From NCBI GenBank assembly GCA_022841705.1, contig JALHQZ010000003.1, forward strand, positions 186,001 to 250,000: a DNA stretch of 64,000 bases. Direction: 5' to 3'. A program made the position numbers and the translations under genes. Shown one piece after another: positions 40,832-49,539 of this stretch. The notes beneath the pieces were generated by a model. It did no database searches, had not been told where the DNA came from, and was given only the letters and a program-made list of their open reading frames with translations. The DNA comes from Pirellulales bacterium (GTDB taxonomy: Bacteria; Planctomycetota; Planctomycetia; Pirellulales; Lacipirellulaceae). Numbering within the stretch: the first letter of the stretch is position 1; each line of letters starts with the position of its first letter.

Positions 40832-42244
40832 TCACACCTTCACGCGCGCCCAGCCGCCCTGCAGGAATCGGCCGGCGGTGAGCGCGCAGCGCAAGAGCAC
40901 GTCGCACGAAGCGGCGGTCCACGCGCCGGCGAGGCCCCAGCCGAGGCCCTCGACTTCGATGCCGATCAGCGGAACGCGAAAGTGGTCGAGCGCGAGGTAA
41001 CTTGCGAGTGGCACGCGCACCACGGCGAGGCCGAGCAGTGTGAAGACGAGCGGCCAAAACGTATCGCCGGCGCCGCGCAAGGCGCCGGAGGTGACCATCG
41101 TGATCGCCAGCGGCACCAGCACGAGCGTAATGATCCGCAGCGCTTCGGCGGCAAGCGGGATCACAGCGCGATTACCATCGGCGAAGAAGAGCCCCACGAG
41201 CGTTTCGCCCGCGAAGAAAAACACCAGGCCCGCCGAGCCCATGATGACCGATGCCGCTGCGCACGCCCATAGCACGCTGCGCGCCGCACGCCTCGGCTCG
41301 CCGGCGCCCAGGTACTGGCCCACCACGGTCGAGGCGGCAATCTGAAACGCGCCGCCCGGCATGTACGCGATCGCTTCCACCTGCAGCGCTACGCCGTGCG
41401 CAGCGGAAGCGACATCACCCAGGCTGTTGACAATGCGGACGTAGAGAAACTGACACGCCACTAGCAGCAGCGAATCGAGTCCCGCCGGGATGCCAATGCG
41501 GAGGATGCGACGGATCATGGCAAAGTCGGGCCACAACTCAGCGAGTCTCAAGTGATACCCTGCACGCCCCGCTGCCAACAGCGCAAGCAGTAAAGCACCG
41601 CCGCAACAATGGCCGAGCGCCGTGCCGAGCGCCACGCCACGCCAACCGAGTTCGGGAAACGCGACAAGGCCGACGCAGAGCGCGTAGCTGAGCGCCATGT
41701 TTACCATATTGACAATGGCCATCACCACCAGCCCGCTGACCGTATCCCCCGCTGCGCGGAGGCACGCGATTGCCACGCGCTCGACCATGATGAAGGGCAA
41801 GACGCACAGCTCGATGCGCAGATACTCGGTCGCCGCCTCGGCGGCTTCGCCGGTGAGGCCCATCGCGGTCACCAATTGACCAGCCAGGGGGAAGAGGAGC
41901 AGCATGAGCAATGCCGTCCACATCGCCCCGCAGGTGAGCGATTGGTGCATCACCTGATTCGCGGCGGGCAGATCGCGGGCGCCGAAGAACCGGGCCGCGA
42001 GCGCCGTGGAACCGTGCGCTACGAGTGCAATCAGATTTCCGACAGCCCACAGCAGGTAGACCATCAGCGTCATCGCCGCCAAATACGCCTCGTCCGCCAG
42101 GAAGTACGCGGTGAGCCAGGTGTCGGAGATCCCCACCAAAAGGTGCAAGAGCTGCTCGACCAGCACCGGCGCCGCCAGCACGAGCAGCGGTCTCAGGGCG
42201 CCAGGTTGATCGATGAATCGCACGGGGAGGGCAGCCGTTGTCAT
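40832..42244 (-). CDS. MATE-family multidrug/cation antiporter
   Basis: 470 residues from the ATG at 42244; an in-frame start 51 bp upstream adds a polar segment before the first helix. Twelve predicted membrane helices in two bundles, opening LRPLLVLAAPVLVEQLLHLL, as in MATE proteins. The GISDTWLTAYFLADEAYLAA and GIPAGLDSLLLVACQFL blocks are typical of DinF/NorM-type proteins. Exports drugs or metabolites using Na+ or H+. A family B inverted repeat flanks its 3' end. Confidence 0.88.
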   Translation of the reverse strand: MTTAALPVRFIDQPGALRPLLVLAAPVLVEQLLHLLVGISDTWLTAYFLADEAYLAAMTLMVYLLWAVGNLIALVAHGSTALAARFFGARDLPAANQVMHQSLTCGAMWTALLMLLLFPLAGQLVTAMGLTGEAAEAATEYLRIELCVLPFIMVERVAIACLRAAGDTVSGLVVMAIVNMVNMALSYALCVGLVAFPELGWRGVALGTALGHCCGGALLLALLAAGRAGYHLRLAELWPDFAMIRRILRIGIPAGLDSLLLVACQFLYVRIVNSLGDVASAAHGVALQVEAIAYMPGGAFQIAASTVVGQYLGAGEPRRAARSVLWACAAASVIMGSAGLVFFFAGETLVGLFFADGNRAVIPLAAEALRIITLVLVPLAITMVTSGALRGAGDTFWPLVFTLLGLAVVRVPLASYLALDHFRVPLIGIEVEGLGWGLAGAWTAASCDVLLRCALTAGRFLQGGWARVKV

Positions 42245-42354
42245 GAAAATTTCGGCGAACCTGTGATTGTATCGCGGCCCGCCGGATCGGTACACTTACA
42301 CGCTCCAGCGAATCCGCGAATGAGACTCCGAAACGTCCCCTCAGGTTCACGACC

Positions 42355-42681
42355 ATGCCTGATATCTGGCAACTCACCACCACCACCGGAGACCACGAGC
42401 TGGCCGAGCGCATCGCCACGGAACTGGTCGATCGGCGGCTCGCCGCGTGCGTGCAGATTACCGGTCCGATAGTGAGCATCTACCGCTGGCAGGGCCAAAT
42501 CGAACGAGCCGAAGAATGGCTTTGCATCGCGAAGACAACGGCCGACCGATTCGCCGCTGCGCAAACACTCATCATCGAACTCCACCCGTACGAGACGCCC
42601 GAGATCATCGCCACGCCGGTGGTCGCCGCGAGTGATGAGTATTCAAATTGGTTGTTGGATGCGTTAGCCGCGACGCGGTAG
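42355..42681 (+). CDS. cutA: CutA divalent-cation tolerance protein
   Basis: 108 residues, standard for CutA. AERIATELVDRRLAACVQI, IYRWQGQIERAEEW and the metal/active-site loop HPYETPEIIATPV are all conserved. A trimeric cytoplasmic protein linked to copper and divalent-metal tolerance; its biochemical role is still debated. It is divergent from the MATE gene with 110 bp between the starts. Confidence 0.95.
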   Translation: MPDIWQLTTTTGDHELAERIATELVDRRLAACVQITGPIVSIYRWQGQIERAEEWLCIAKTTADRFAAAQTLIIELHPYETPEIIATPVVAASDEYSNWLLDALAATR

Positions 42682-42729
42682 CGGAGCACGTGGCGTCGAC
42701 AACCCCTTACCCATCAAGGAAACTCCCCC

Positions 42730-43191
42730 ATGGCAAACGACTACGGCGTGAACCCCTTTGAGAGCCCGCGCGAAACGGACGAGTTTTTGGGCGCCAAAGA
42801 TTCCGTCATCCAAATTCTCGACCAAACACGGCCGTGGGTGAGACTCTTAACGATTGTTGGCATGATCGGCGTTGGGTTTATGGCCCTCGCCGTCGTTTTC
42901 ATGCTGGTGGGAGGTATGGCTGGCGCTGGCCGCGGTGAGCTCACGGTTATGGCTGCCATGTACATTCTTATGATTGGTTTGTACGTTTATCCGCTAGTGT
43001 GTCTGTGGCGCTACGCCAGTCGCATTAAGCAGTTGACTCTCACTGGAGACAAAGAATCTCTCTTGGGAGCGCTGGATGCTCAGCGCGGGTTCTGGAAGTT
43101 TATGGGGATCATGATGTTGATCGTTTTCGGCTTCTACGCCCTCATGTTGGTCGTGATGATGGTTGGGTTTGCGGTGGGAGGGATGAATTAG
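42730..43191 (+). CDS. Small membrane protein with three to four helices
   Basis: 153 residues. A soluble start (MANDYGVNPFESPRE) precedes helices at ~39-66, ~76-96 and ~124-150, including VGMIGVGFMALAVVFMLVG, MYILMIGLYVYPLVCLWRYA and MMLIVFGFYALMLVVMMVG. The layout resembles DUF5362-type small membrane proteins. No functional motif. It lies 48 bp downstream of cutA, so the two may be co-transcribed. Confidence 0.6.
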   Translation: MANDYGVNPFESPRETDEFLGAKDSVIQILDQTRPWVRLLTIVGMIGVGFMALAVVFMLVGGMAGAGRGELTVMAAMYILMIGLYVYPLVCLWRYASRIKQLTLTGDKESLLGALDAQRGFWKFMGIMMLIVFGFYALMLVVMMVGFAVGGMN

Positions 43192-43199
43192 GCCCCGCC

Positions 43200-43323
43200 A
43201 TGATGCAACCCTTTCAGGGTAACTTTGTTGACGCGGGCTCGCCTCCCGGGATAGGCCGGCAGGGCGGCCAACCCCGGGCTGAGTGATTGAATCCTTTCAG
43301 GATTGTTTTGATTCTGGCAGTGT
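43200..43323. repeat. Repeat-rich spacer with small palindromes
   Basis: Two related small hairpins, ACCCT-TTC-AGGGT (around 43209-43221) and AATCCT-TTC-AGGATT (around 43290-43304), flank a GC-rich segment (CCTCCCGGGATAGGCCGGC). Each is preceded by GAT/GA and CAA/TGA-like flanks, suggesting two degenerate copies of one unit. The spacer separates two convergent genes. Confidence 0.55.
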
Positions 43324-43340
43324 ACTCGGCGACGGGAGTA

Positions 43341-45041
43341 CTAACCCGCCGGCAGCGTCTCGCTCCGCAGTTCGTCGAGCTTCTCGCGCAGCGTGGCGAG
43401 CTGCTTCTCGAACACCGTTTGATCGATCTCCACTCGCTTGATGATTTTTTCACTCGAAGAGCGGATCGTTTCGGCGCTCTTTTTGATTTCGCACAGGTTG
43501 CCGGCGCTTTTTTCGATTTGGAGGATGGCGCGGTCGATGGCGACAAAATCGGCAGCTTGCGCGTCGGACTGCTTGGCGGTGCGGAATGCCAATGCGCGGG
43601 CGGTCACCAGGGCGGCTTTTAGGAACGCGTCGGTGTGGGGGTCTTCAGCATCCCACACCACGACGAGGTCGTCACCGAATCTCAAGAAAGGTTCCTGCTC
43701 GGCCGGCGCACACTTCTTCGAGAAGACGAAGACGCCGATCTGCGCGCCGCGGTTTTTTCGCGCCTGATCGAGTTCCTCGCGGGCTGCTGCCAAGTTGTAG
43801 CTCATCGATTCCTTGGCTTCGATCACAATTTTGGCGCCGGACGCGGGGCTGTCGGGGCCGAGCTCGATCACACAGTCACCCACCTTGCAGTTTTTGATAA
43901 GTCCCGTGGTGGCGCCGGTGGCAGTGGGAACGTCTCCGATGCGCTGCGCTTCGCGGGTGACGAACTCGCACACCACCTCTTCGAAGGTGGCGCCGTGACG
44001 GGTCGAGCGGTCCGCTTCTTCGCGCACGGAGACCATTTTCGCGAGCGCGATTTTCACTTCCTCTTGGAACGATTTGTTTTTCTCGTCGGCCCGGCCTAGC
44101 AGTTCCAGCAGTTCGCGTTTGAGCCGGGCGAGGGGTGACGCTTCGTCGTCGAGCGTGAGATTTTTGTTGATGGCGCCTTGGGTGTCGGTGAGCATCGACT
44201 TGAGTCGCGAGAGGGCGGACTGTTCGTTATCGAGCGAGAACTCGCTGCTGATGGTGCGCTGGGCTCGTTCGACATTGCCCACCAGTTTGTTAAGGGCCGA
44301 GTCAGGTTTATCAAGCGAGAACTCTTTGATCACTTCGTCGATCTTGCCTTGCAGGTCTTTGCTGAGATCGCCGTGTTTAGCGGTGAGCTCGCTCACCACG
44401 CGCCGCAAGGCGGAGTTTTCGTTGTTGAGTGAGAACTCATCGAGCAGAAGTTTGCTTTGCTTGGCGAGTTCGCCATCAACAGCGCCCCGCAGTTTCGCGA
44501 GTAAGCCTTGTGCTTGCTCGGGGTCGAGCAGCTTCATCAGCGTGCTATCCCGGCCGATGCGCTGGTCGAGCGTACGGGCCAAATGCGATTCATCGCCGTG
44601 GATGAGCTGCATTATCGCCCGCGGCAAATCGCCATCAGGCTTCAGTAAACTTTGCAGGCGCTCTTGGAAGCGGCCGCTGGTGGGGTCGAGGTATTCCTTG
44701 ATGGCGGTGCTGACGCGCTGCTGCGCTTGCTCGGCGTGCGTAGCGAGCGCCTGCTGCAAGTCGCCTAGCATTCGCTGGCTTTCGCTGCGCACCAGATCAA
44801 CATCTATGCGGTTGTGAACGTGCTTCATCGCAACCACGCCGATCCGCAGGGCATCCAGGGCGAATTGATCGCGCTCACGGCCGACAGAGCGATGGCACAG
44901 CGCTGTCAACACATCCCGATCGCGCACGGTCAGCGTGAGGAGCAGCTCTTCGGGGACGTAAGCCCCGTCGTCAAGCGTGGTGTCGTCGGCCGAATCTTCG
45001 GCGAAGGGGTTCGGCAGCAAATCAGCGGCGGAGAGGGGCAT
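43341..45041 (-). CDS. Coiled-coil protein with FSLD repeats and PD-(D/E)xK nuclease-like domain
   Basis: 566 residues from the ATG at 45041, inferred because the longer reading begins inside a repeat-containing spacer. Residues ~60-360 are mostly helical, with four copies of an F-S-L-D-x3-S-A-L-like motif at about 203, 241, 267 and 295 (FSLNNENSAL, FSLDKPDSAL, FSLDNEQSAL, LTLDDEASPL). Residues ~350-500 resemble a PD-(D/E)xK fold: GDCVIEL (~390) and IVIEAKESM (~407) supply the Asp and Glu-x-Lys. A C-terminal coiled coil follows. It may act on DNA; a RmuC- or DUF2130-like role is one possibility. Confidence 0.6.
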   Translation of the reverse strand: MPLSAADLLPNPFAEDSADDTTLDDGAYVPEELLLTLTVRDRDVLTALCHRSVGRERDQFALDALRIGVVAMKHVHNRIDVDLVRSESQRMLGDLQQALATHAEQAQQRVSTAIKEYLDPTSGRFQERLQSLLKPDGDLPRAIMQLIHGDESHLARTLDQRIGRDSTLMKLLDPEQAQGLLAKLRGAVDGELAKQSKLLLDEFSLNNENSALRRVVSELTAKHGDLSKDLQGKIDEVIKEFSLDKPDSALNKLVGNVERAQRTISSEFSLDNEQSALSRLKSMLTDTQGAINKNLTLDDEASPLARLKRELLELLGRADEKNKSFQEEVKIALAKMVSVREEADRSTRHGATFEEVVCEFVTREAQRIGDVPTATGATTGLIKNCKVGDCVIELGPDSPASGAKIVIEAKESMSYNLAAAREELDQARKNRGAQIGVFVFSKKCAPAEQEPFLRFGDDLVVVWDAEDPHTDAFLKAALVTARALAFRTAKQSDAQAADFVAIDRAILQIEKSAGNLCEIKKSAETIRSSSEKIIKRVEIDQTVFEKQLATLREKLDELRSETLPAG

Positions 45042-45133
45042 GGCCAGGGGACTCCATTCGATCGCGGGGGACTGTACAAGCGTTAATATGCCGGATCGCG
45101 GGGCGTTTGGCAACAACCGCGTCGAAGAACGAC

Positions 45134-45217
45134 GTGCCATGCCCACAGCCCGAGGTGGGCATCGGTGGAAAGTATCCGCGTCACTCGCTTGCCCACGCAG
45201 GGCCGTGGGCATGGCAC
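45134..45217. repeat. Inverted repeat with GTGCCATGCCCAC arms
   Basis: Perfect 13-bp arms at 45134-45146 and 45205-45217, with additional imperfect GGTGGGCAT / TGCCCACGC pairing inside. It lies between der and the coiled-coil nuclease-like gene, within 17 bp of the der stop codon. Confidence 0.75.
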
Positions 45218-45233
45218 CCGACCGAATCGCGAA

Positions 45234-46619
45234 TCACTCGGCCTTGGGCAATTCTTGCGGCTTTGGGAGTTGCGAATCGACCTCGTCGCGCACGTCACTC
45301 GATTCGCGGCGGCGGAGGTACAGCTTGATCGGCACTTCGGAGAAGGGGAAATTATCCCGGAACTTGGTGAGCAAGTACCGCTGGTACGTTTTCGAAATGC
45401 CGGAGGGTTGGCTGCAGAAGAGCACAATCGTCGGCGGCTCTACGCCCACCTGCGTGGCGTAATAAATCTTCGGCCGGCGGTTGGCGTGGACCTCGGGCTG
45501 TTTGGCCCGAACGGCGTCACGCAGCATCCGGTTGAGTTCGCCCGTGCCGACCCGCGCGCGGGCCTGTTTGAACAGGTTCTGCGAGTGGTTGAGCAGCGCC
45601 TTGACGTTCTTGCCCGTTTGGCCCGTGATGAACGCGATGGGGGCGTAACCCATCATTGGGAATTGGTCGCGCAGGTACTGCACCCATTTGCTGATTTGCG
45701 TGCTTTTGGCGAGCTTGTCCCACTTATTCACCACAAACACGCACGGCTTGTATTCCAGCGCGATGTATTCGCAAAGCTGCTTGTCGACTTTGGAGATTTT
45801 CTGCTCCGCATCGAGAAACAACAGCACCACATCAGCCCGGCGGACGCTGCGGTGCGAACGGTGGGCGCCGTAGAAATCGAGGTCGTACTTCTGCTGTGTC
45901 TGCGTGCGGCGAATGCCGGGGGTGTCGATCGCCACGAAGGCCCGGCCGTCGAGTTCGAATCGCACGTCAACGCTGTCGCGGGTGGTGCCGGGGATTTCGC
46001 TCACGATCATCCGCTCGGCCTGGGCCAGCGTGTTGACGAACGTGCTCTTGCCCGTGTTCGGCCGGCCGACGATCGCCAGCTTCATGTCGGGCTCGGCGCC
46101 CGGCGCTTCGTCGGGCGTGAACTCGGGCAGCAGCTTTACGAGGTTATTGAGCAGCACCGCACGGTTGACATTATTCTTCGCGCTCACCTTGATCGGCCGG
46201 CCGTGGCCGAGGCGATGGAACTCTTCGGCTTGGGCCTCGTACGAAGGGCCATCGGTTTTGTTGGCGAGCACGATCACCGGAACCTTGAGATACCGCAGCC
46301 GTTTGGCGATCTCCTGGTCCATTGGTGTGAGGCCGACTTGGGTATCGACGACAAACAAAATCACCGCGGCGGAGTCGATCGCCTGCGTGATTTGGTCTTC
46401 GATGTGGTCGGTCAGCTTGTCGGCATCCTGGTGCCCCATGCCGCCGGTGTCGACCAGTTCGAAGAACCGCTCCTCGTGCCGCATGAGGTGCAGCACACGA
46501 TCCCGCGTCACTCCCGGTTGGTCATCGACAACGGCGATCCGCGCGCCGGCGAGCCAGTTCAGAAGACTGCTCTTGCCGACGTTGGGGCGACCGACAATGG
46601 CGACTTGGGGGACACCCAT
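45234..46619 (-). CDS. der: Ribosome biogenesis GTPase Der (EngA)
   Basis: 461 residues. Two tandem GTPase domains: G1 motifs VGRPNVGKSS at ~9-18 and VGRPNTGKST in the second domain; G4 motifs NKTDG and NKWDK; a C-terminal KH-like domain with EVHANRRPKIYYATQVG. Required for 50S ribosome maturation. An antisense open frame of 511 codons (45165-46700 on plus) is an artefact of codon bias. Der is divergent from the uracil-DNA glycosylase gene. Confidence 0.96.
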   Translation of the reverse strand: MGVPQVAIVGRPNVGKSSLLNWLAGARIAVVDDQPGVTRDRVLHLMRHEERFFELVDTGGMGHQDADKLTDHIEDQITQAIDSAAVILFVVDTQVGLTPMDQEIAKRLRYLKVPVIVLANKTDGPSYEAQAEEFHRLGHGRPIKVSAKNNVNRAVLLNNLVKLLPEFTPDEAPGAEPDMKLAIVGRPNTGKSTFVNTLAQAERMIVSEIPGTTRDSVDVRFELDGRAFVAIDTPGIRRTQTQQKYDLDFYGAHRSHRSVRRADVVLLFLDAEQKISKVDKQLCEYIALEYKPCVFVVNKWDKLAKSTQISKWVQYLRDQFPMMGYAPIAFITGQTGKNVKALLNHSQNLFKQARARVGTGELNRMLRDAVRAKQPEVHANRRPKIYYATQVGVEPPTIVLFCSQPSGISKTYQRYLLTKFRDNFPFSEVPIKLYLRRRESSDVRDEVDSQLPKPQELPKAE

Positions 46620-46764
46620 GAGGTGCGTACGGTTGCGGGAAAACGGGTGGGAACGGTGAGGCGTGGACTCCCCATCATAGTCGCTGGCGAGCGCGGGTAG
46701 TAGTGAAAGCCGGAGAGTTGTACGTTAGGTGCTAAGTCCCCCGAGAAAATCTCAATCGCTCGAC

Positions 46765-47565
46765 ATGCCCGCATCCCCCGAAAACTCGCCTGTTTCCGCG
46801 ATAGCAATCGCCCAACGGCTGGAGGATTTGGCCCGCAGCGGGGTGACGCATCTGCCTTGGGGCGTAGCGGCGGTGATGGCGCCGACCGCTAAGCCGCAAG
46901 CGGCGGTGCCCGCGAAGGTGGCGGTGAAGCATGCGCCGCCGATAGCAACGATTGCCGAGGAATCCGTGGCCCGATTATCAAATCTCGAAAGGGCGAATCC
47001 CGCTCAGGCGCAATCGCTCGACGAACTTAACGTGCTGGTGAAGAAATGCACGGCGTGTGCGGAGCTCGCCAGCACGCGCACCCAAACGGTGTTCGGCGTT
47101 GGGAATCCCAAAGCGCGGCTCTGCTTTATGGGGGAAGCGCCGGGGGCGGACGAAGATCGGCTGGGCGAACCGTTTGTGGGACGCTCCGGACAACTGCTCA
47201 CGAAGATCATTGAAGCGTGCAGGATGACGCGCGACGAAGTGTACATCCTCAATGTTATCAAGTGTCGGCCCCCTGGAAACCGCAACCCCGCACCGCAAGA
47301 ATCTGCGAACTGTCGCGGTTTTCTGCTGCGGCAATTGCAGCTCATTCAGCCGGAGTACATCTGCTGCCTCGGCGCCGTGGCCGCGCAGAATCTGCTGCAA
47401 ACGCAAACGCCCATCGGCAAACTCCGGGGCAAGGTCCACGAATACGAAGGGATCAAAGTCGTCTGCACCTACCACCCGGCGTACCTGCTGCGGAACCCGC
47501 CTGCGAAGAAGGATTGCTGGGAAGACATGAAATTTCTTTTTGGTGAGATGGGAATTTCTCTGTGA
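46765..47565 (+). CDS. Type-4/5 uracil-DNA glycosylase
   Basis: 266 residues from the ATG at 46765. Removes uracil from DNA in base excision repair. The family-4 core begins around residue 90: [19 protein letters not shown] provides two [4Fe-4S] cysteines, [19 protein letters not shown] is motif 1, and [10 protein letters not shown] with [10 protein letters not shown] supplies the other two cysteines. [12 protein letters not shown] is the C-terminal DNA-binding motif. About 80 extra N-terminal residues (Ala/Pro-rich) precede the core. Confidence 0.9.
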   Translation: MPASPENSPVSAIAIAQRLEDLARSGVTHLPWGVAAVMAPTAKPQAAVPAKVAVKHAPPIATIAEESVARLSNLERANPAQAQSLDELNVLVKKCTACAELASTRTQTVFGVGNPKARLCFMGEAPGADEDRLGEPFVGRSGQLLTKIIEACRMTRDEVYILNVIKCRPPGNRNPAPQESANCRGFLLRQLQLIQPEYICCLGAVAAQNLLQTQTPIGKLRGKVHEYEGIKVVCTYHPAYLLRNPPAKKDCWEDMKFLFGEMGISL

Positions 47566-47838
47566 GTCAAGGGTGCTGGCGCCGATTGTAACGATTAGGC
47601 AAGCCCTTTCACGCGACTCGGCGGGTCGTGTCGATCACGCCAGCTAGCGGCGCAACTCTTCGCAATTTCCACGCCGCCAAACGCTTCAAGCCGCGGCGGC
47701 CCCTTGGTAAAGTCAAAGCTACTGACCCACGTGCTGACGTTTGTGGCAGGGGAATCCTTGCCCGCAAGCGCGCGATGGATGCGTTGGCTGCGGAGGCCAA
47801 CTGCGGGGTCAAACGAGCGTGCTTTTCCAACTAGCGCT

Positions 47839-48408
47839 ATGCCGTTTCCAGAATCTCCCAACGCCGAACAGGTCGAACACTTGCTCCGCAACGCCCAGTT
47901 GCGGGACGAGCTGGAGCCGTTGTTTGACGAGTCGATCGGCTCGGTCAACGTCGAGCGGATGACGTTGCGTCATGAGAACGAGTTCTTGGAGTCAATGCTC
48001 GAATGGGAACGGGCGCCGATGCTGCCGATCCGGGAGTGGTTCACGCCGCCACTGGAACTTCCGTCACCCGATGCGCTCACCGATCACGAACTCAAGGCCG
48101 AGCTCTTTTCCGTTGTTGGCAAACTGTTTGACCAGCGCGTGGTGCTCGACTTCACCGATCACCTCTCTGATCGCCAGCTTTACGCGCTGATCTACCGTGA
48201 TATTCTGCCGTCGTTTGAGAAGAAACTCGACCGCCGGGAGAGTTATCTCCACTGGGATTGCGCGAACACCGGCGGCGATCCTGAAATGTGGCTGCGCTAC
48301 TATGCTTCGGACGAAGAGCGCGAGCTGTGGGCGGCGGAATCCGACGAGGAACTGCCGCCGATGGAAGACCCGCCATTCAGCCGGCGGCTGCCAAAGGCGC
48401 CGCTGTAA
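47839..48408 (+). CDS. Conserved-looking hypothetical protein
   Basis: 189 residues from the ATG at 47839; upstream in-frame starts back to 47704 fall in spacer sequence. It is acidic, with helices such as NAEQVEHLLRNAQLRDELEP and a Trp/Tyr-rich C-terminal block (YLHWDCANTGGDPEMWLRYY), ending in an acidic Pro-rich tail. No motif of known function. Convergent with the hemW-like gene, with 6 bp between the stops. Confidence 0.55.
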   Translation: MPFPESPNAEQVEHLLRNAQLRDELEPLFDESIGSVNVERMTLRHENEFLESMLEWERAPMLPIREWFTPPLELPSPDALTDHELKAELFSVVGKLFDQRVVLDFTDHLSDRQLYALIYRDILPSFEKKLDRRESYLHWDCANTGGDPEMWLRYYASDEERELWAAESDEELPPMEDPPFSRRLPKAPL

Positions 48409-48414
48409 ATTGAA

Positions 48415-49536
48415 CTACAGCAGCGCGGGGCCGAGGGCGTCGCAAATCATCAGCCCCTCGCGCGTGAGTTTTATGCACTCGCCATCGTCCGTCAGCAGGC
48501 CGAGCTGGACGAACTCTCGCAGTTTCGGGCCGGCGAGTTCATCGAGCGAGAAACTGGTGTGCTCTTGAAACGCATGCCTCGAGACGCCATCGAGTCTGCG
48601 GAGACCAAAGACGAGGCATTCTCGTGCACGACCTTCGGGTGAAAGTTCATCACGTTCCGCCACGGGGGATTCACCCGCCAACATGCGCTTGAGGTAAGTA
48701 GTGGTGCTGCGGTGATTCGTTTCGCGGACACCGTTTAGGTAGCGTGCAGCGCCGGGGCCGGCGGCGAGATATTCATTGCCCATCCAATAAGTTTCGTTGT
48801 GGCGGCTGCGATGACCGGGAAGCGCGTAATTGGAGACTTCGTAGTGCTCGAACCCGGCGGAGTTGAGGGTGTCGATCGCTAGTTCGTACATCGCGCGCTG
48901 GAGTTCTTCGTCGGCGCCGACCAGTTCGCCTCGCAAGCGGCGTGACCAGAAGTTCGTCCCTTTCTCGAAGGTGAGCTCGTAAGTCGATATGTGCTGCGGC
49001 CCGAGCGCGAGCGCCGCGGTGAGATCGACCTGCCATTCGGCGAGCGTTTCCCCTGGCGTAGCGAAGATGAGGTCGAGCGACACCGGGAGACCCAGCGACT
49101 GGGCCTCCGCAACGACCCACGCAATTTGCTCGGGAGCGTGATCGCGTTCCAGCAGTTTGAGCTTATGCGCCGAGAACGATTGACTGCCGAGGCTCAGCCG
49201 CGTGACGCCGAGTTGAACCAGCAATCGCAGGTACTCGGCGTTGATATCAGCCGGGTTGGCCTCCACCGTCCACTCCGCACCTGGCAGTAGCGGATGCCAC
49301 TTGAGCACGCACTCCGCCAATCGCGCGAAGTCAGCCGGCAAAAGTTGCGTCGGCGTCCCCCCGCCGAAGTAGAGCGTCTCCACCGGCCGCGGCGTTTCAA
49401 GCCAGGAAAGCTCCCGCTCAATCGCCGCCAAATACCGCCGGGCCAAATCAAGCCGCCCCGCCACCACCGCAAAATTGCAATACCCACACCGATGCCGACA
49501 GAACGGCACATGCAGATAGGCGCTGCGAGGAACCAA
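48415..49536 (-). CDS. HemW-like radical SAM protein (coproporphyrinogen oxidase family)
   Basis: 373 residues with a TTG start 3 nt after the stop of the aminopeptidase gene; an AAGGG lies about 10 nt upstream. The N-terminus is AYLHVPFCRHRCGYCNF, with the radical-SAM CxxxCxxC. GGGTPTQLLP and VEANPADINAEYL follow as in HemN/HemW proteins. HemW lacks the extra N-terminal residues of true HemN and acts in heme trafficking; the short start here fits HemW. The tight spacing suggests translational coupling with the aminopeptidase. Confidence 0.85.
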   Translation of the reverse strand: MVPRSAYLHVPFCRHRCGYCNFAVVAGRLDLARRYLAAIERELSWLETPRPVETLYFGGGTPTQLLPADFARLAECVLKWHPLLPGAEWTVEANPADINAEYLRLLVQLGVTRLSLGSQSFSAHKLKLLERDHAPEQIAWVVAEAQSLGLPVSLDLIFATPGETLAEWQVDLTAALALGPQHISTYELTFEKGTNFWSRRLRGELVGADEELQRAMYELAIDTLNSAGFEHYEVSNYALPGHRSRHNETYWMGNEYLAAGPGAARYLNGVRETNHRSTTTYLKRMLAGESPVAERDELSPEGRARECLVFGLRRLDGVSRHAFQEHTSFSLDELAGPKLREFVQLGLLTDDGECIKLTREGLMICDALGPALL

Positions 49537-49539
49537 CAG

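Noticed and set aside
41609..42472. 287-codon open frame on plus opposite the MATE gene
   Set aside because: Antisense shadow of the MATE gene with His/Arg/Glu-rich composition and no motif.
45165..46700. 511-codon open frame on plus opposite der
   Set aside because: It is antisense to the clearly real der gene and arises from the high-GC third-position bias; composition is His/Arg/Asp-rich with no motif.
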